Under the pieces are notes generated by a model. The model saw nothing but the letters and a program-made list of their open reading frames with translations. It did no database searches and was not told where the DNA came from. Source: Bacteroidota bacterium (GTDB lineage Bacteria; Bacteroidota; Bacteroidia; NS11-12g; UBA9320). Taken from it: a stretch of DNA of 6,630 bases. The stretch lies in the NCBI GenBank assembly GCA_947499775.1, contig CANMPY010000104.1, positions 1 through 6,630 on the forward strand, given 5' to 3'. Shown here piece by piece: positions 6,331-6,630 of this stretch. Each line of letters begins with the position of its first letter. The stretch's first letter is position 1. A program made the translations under genes and the position numbers.

Positions 6331-6371
6331 TACAAAGGCTTTGTTAGGCAAAGTATTAACCAAAATCCTTT

Positions 6372-6402
6372 TTGTCTAGATAAAATAGAAAAGCTATTTT
6401 TG
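6372..6402 (+). promoter_or_regulatory. Bacteroidetes-type promoter of hppA
   Basis: TATTTTTG at 6395-6402 is a perfect TAnnTTTG -7 box. TTG at 6372-6374 (within TTTTTG) lies 20 bp upstream, the preferred spacing for the -33 element. Transcription should start near 6406-6409, leaving a leader of about 20 nt before the ATG at 6429. The leader is A/T-only close to the start codon and lacks a Shine-Dalgarno sequence, as is usual in this phylum. The promoter makes hppA independent of the AAA+ gene upstream. Confidence 0.75.
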
Positions 6403-6428
6403 CGGACTTTTAAAAATTTAAAAATAAT

Positions 6429-6630
6429 ATGCATTCAATAATTTATTTAGTCCCAATATTGGGTATTGTCGGTTTAATAGTAATGGCAGTAAAAAGTGCT
6501 TGGGTTAGCAAGCAAGATGCAGGTGATGCTAAAATGCAAGAACTTGCTGGTTATATTGCCGATGGCGCTATGGCTTTTTTGAAAGCTGAATGGAAAGTAT
6601 TAGCCATTTTTGTGGCTTTTGCTTCAGCAT
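6429..6630 (+). CDS. hppA: Membrane-bound ion-pumping pyrophosphatase HppA (3'-partial)
   Basis: Only the first 67 codons are in the window; the family is usually 650-800 residues with about 16 membrane helices. The enzyme hydrolyses pyrophosphate in the cytoplasmic membrane and uses the energy to pump protons or sodium ions out. Residues 4-21 form a hydrophobic first helix. They are followed by AVKSAWVSKQDAGDAKMQ, then ELAGYIADGAMAFLKAEWK and the start of a second hydrophobic segment. The order of TM1, a charged loop with DAGDAKM, and then the I-x-x-GA-x-AFL-x-x-E(W/Y) motif is characteristic of HppA N-termini. The ATG at 6429 is chosen because it gives the normal short N-terminus and sits about 20 bp after the inferred transcription start. 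Ion specificity and potassium dependence are set by residues beyond the window and cannot be judged. Confidence 0.93.
   Translation, partial: MHSIIYLVPILGIVGLIVMAVKSAWVSKQDAGDAKMQELAGYIADGAMAFLKAEWKVLAIFVAFASA

Noticed and set aside
6336..6354. Terminator after the AAA+ gene (CTTTG-TTAGG-CAAAG)
   Set aside because: The stem is only 5 bp and AT-leaning, with no T-run directly after it. No convincing terminator was found in 6331-6428.

Overview
The window looks like chromosomal DNA of a Bacteroidota (Bacteroidetes) bacterium. Four things point there: AT-rich intergenic sequence, A-rich translation starts without Shine-Dalgarno sites, promoter boxes of the Bacteroidetes TAnnTTTG type, and tRNA genes without an encoded CCA. 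The short DnaE polymerase and the N-terminus of the membrane pyrophosphatase also resemble Bacteroidota proteins. The genus cannot be fixed from the sequence.

Layout from left to right. (1) Bases 2-2947 (+): a short DnaE-type DNA polymerase III alpha subunit. It lacks only its first codon or few codons, and its C-terminus resembles the error-prone DnaE2/ImuC group. (2) Bases 2962-3402 (-): a three-gene tRNA cluster convergent with the polymerase, transcribed in the order Ser(GCU), Pro(UGG), Arg(UCU). A terminator-like hairpin lies between Pro and Arg, and a clear terminator follows Arg. (3) Bases 3403-3663: a 261-bp AT-rich divergent intergenic region with a good promoter box for the tRNA cluster and only a weak candidate for the next gene. 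(4) Bases 3664-6330 (+): an 888-residue protein with two copies of an unrecognised, probably beta-rich domain, an acidic linker, and two CbbX/SpoVK-type AAA+ ATPase modules with intact catalytic motifs. (5) Bases 6331-6428: an intergenic stretch with a textbook Bacteroidetes promoter. (6) Bases 6429-6630 (+): the first 67 codons of the membrane-bound proton/sodium-pumping pyrophosphatase HppA, cut by the window end.

The genes do not form one operon. The polymerase ends against the convergent tRNA terminator. The tRNA cluster and the AAA+ gene diverge, and hppA has its own promoter. The AAA+ gene therefore stands alone and has no neighbour in view that explains its substrate. It is the best candidate here for something undescribed. 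The second most interesting feature is the tRNA-Pro/terminator/tRNA-Arg arrangement, where the U-tract of a hairpin touches the first base of the next mature tRNA.
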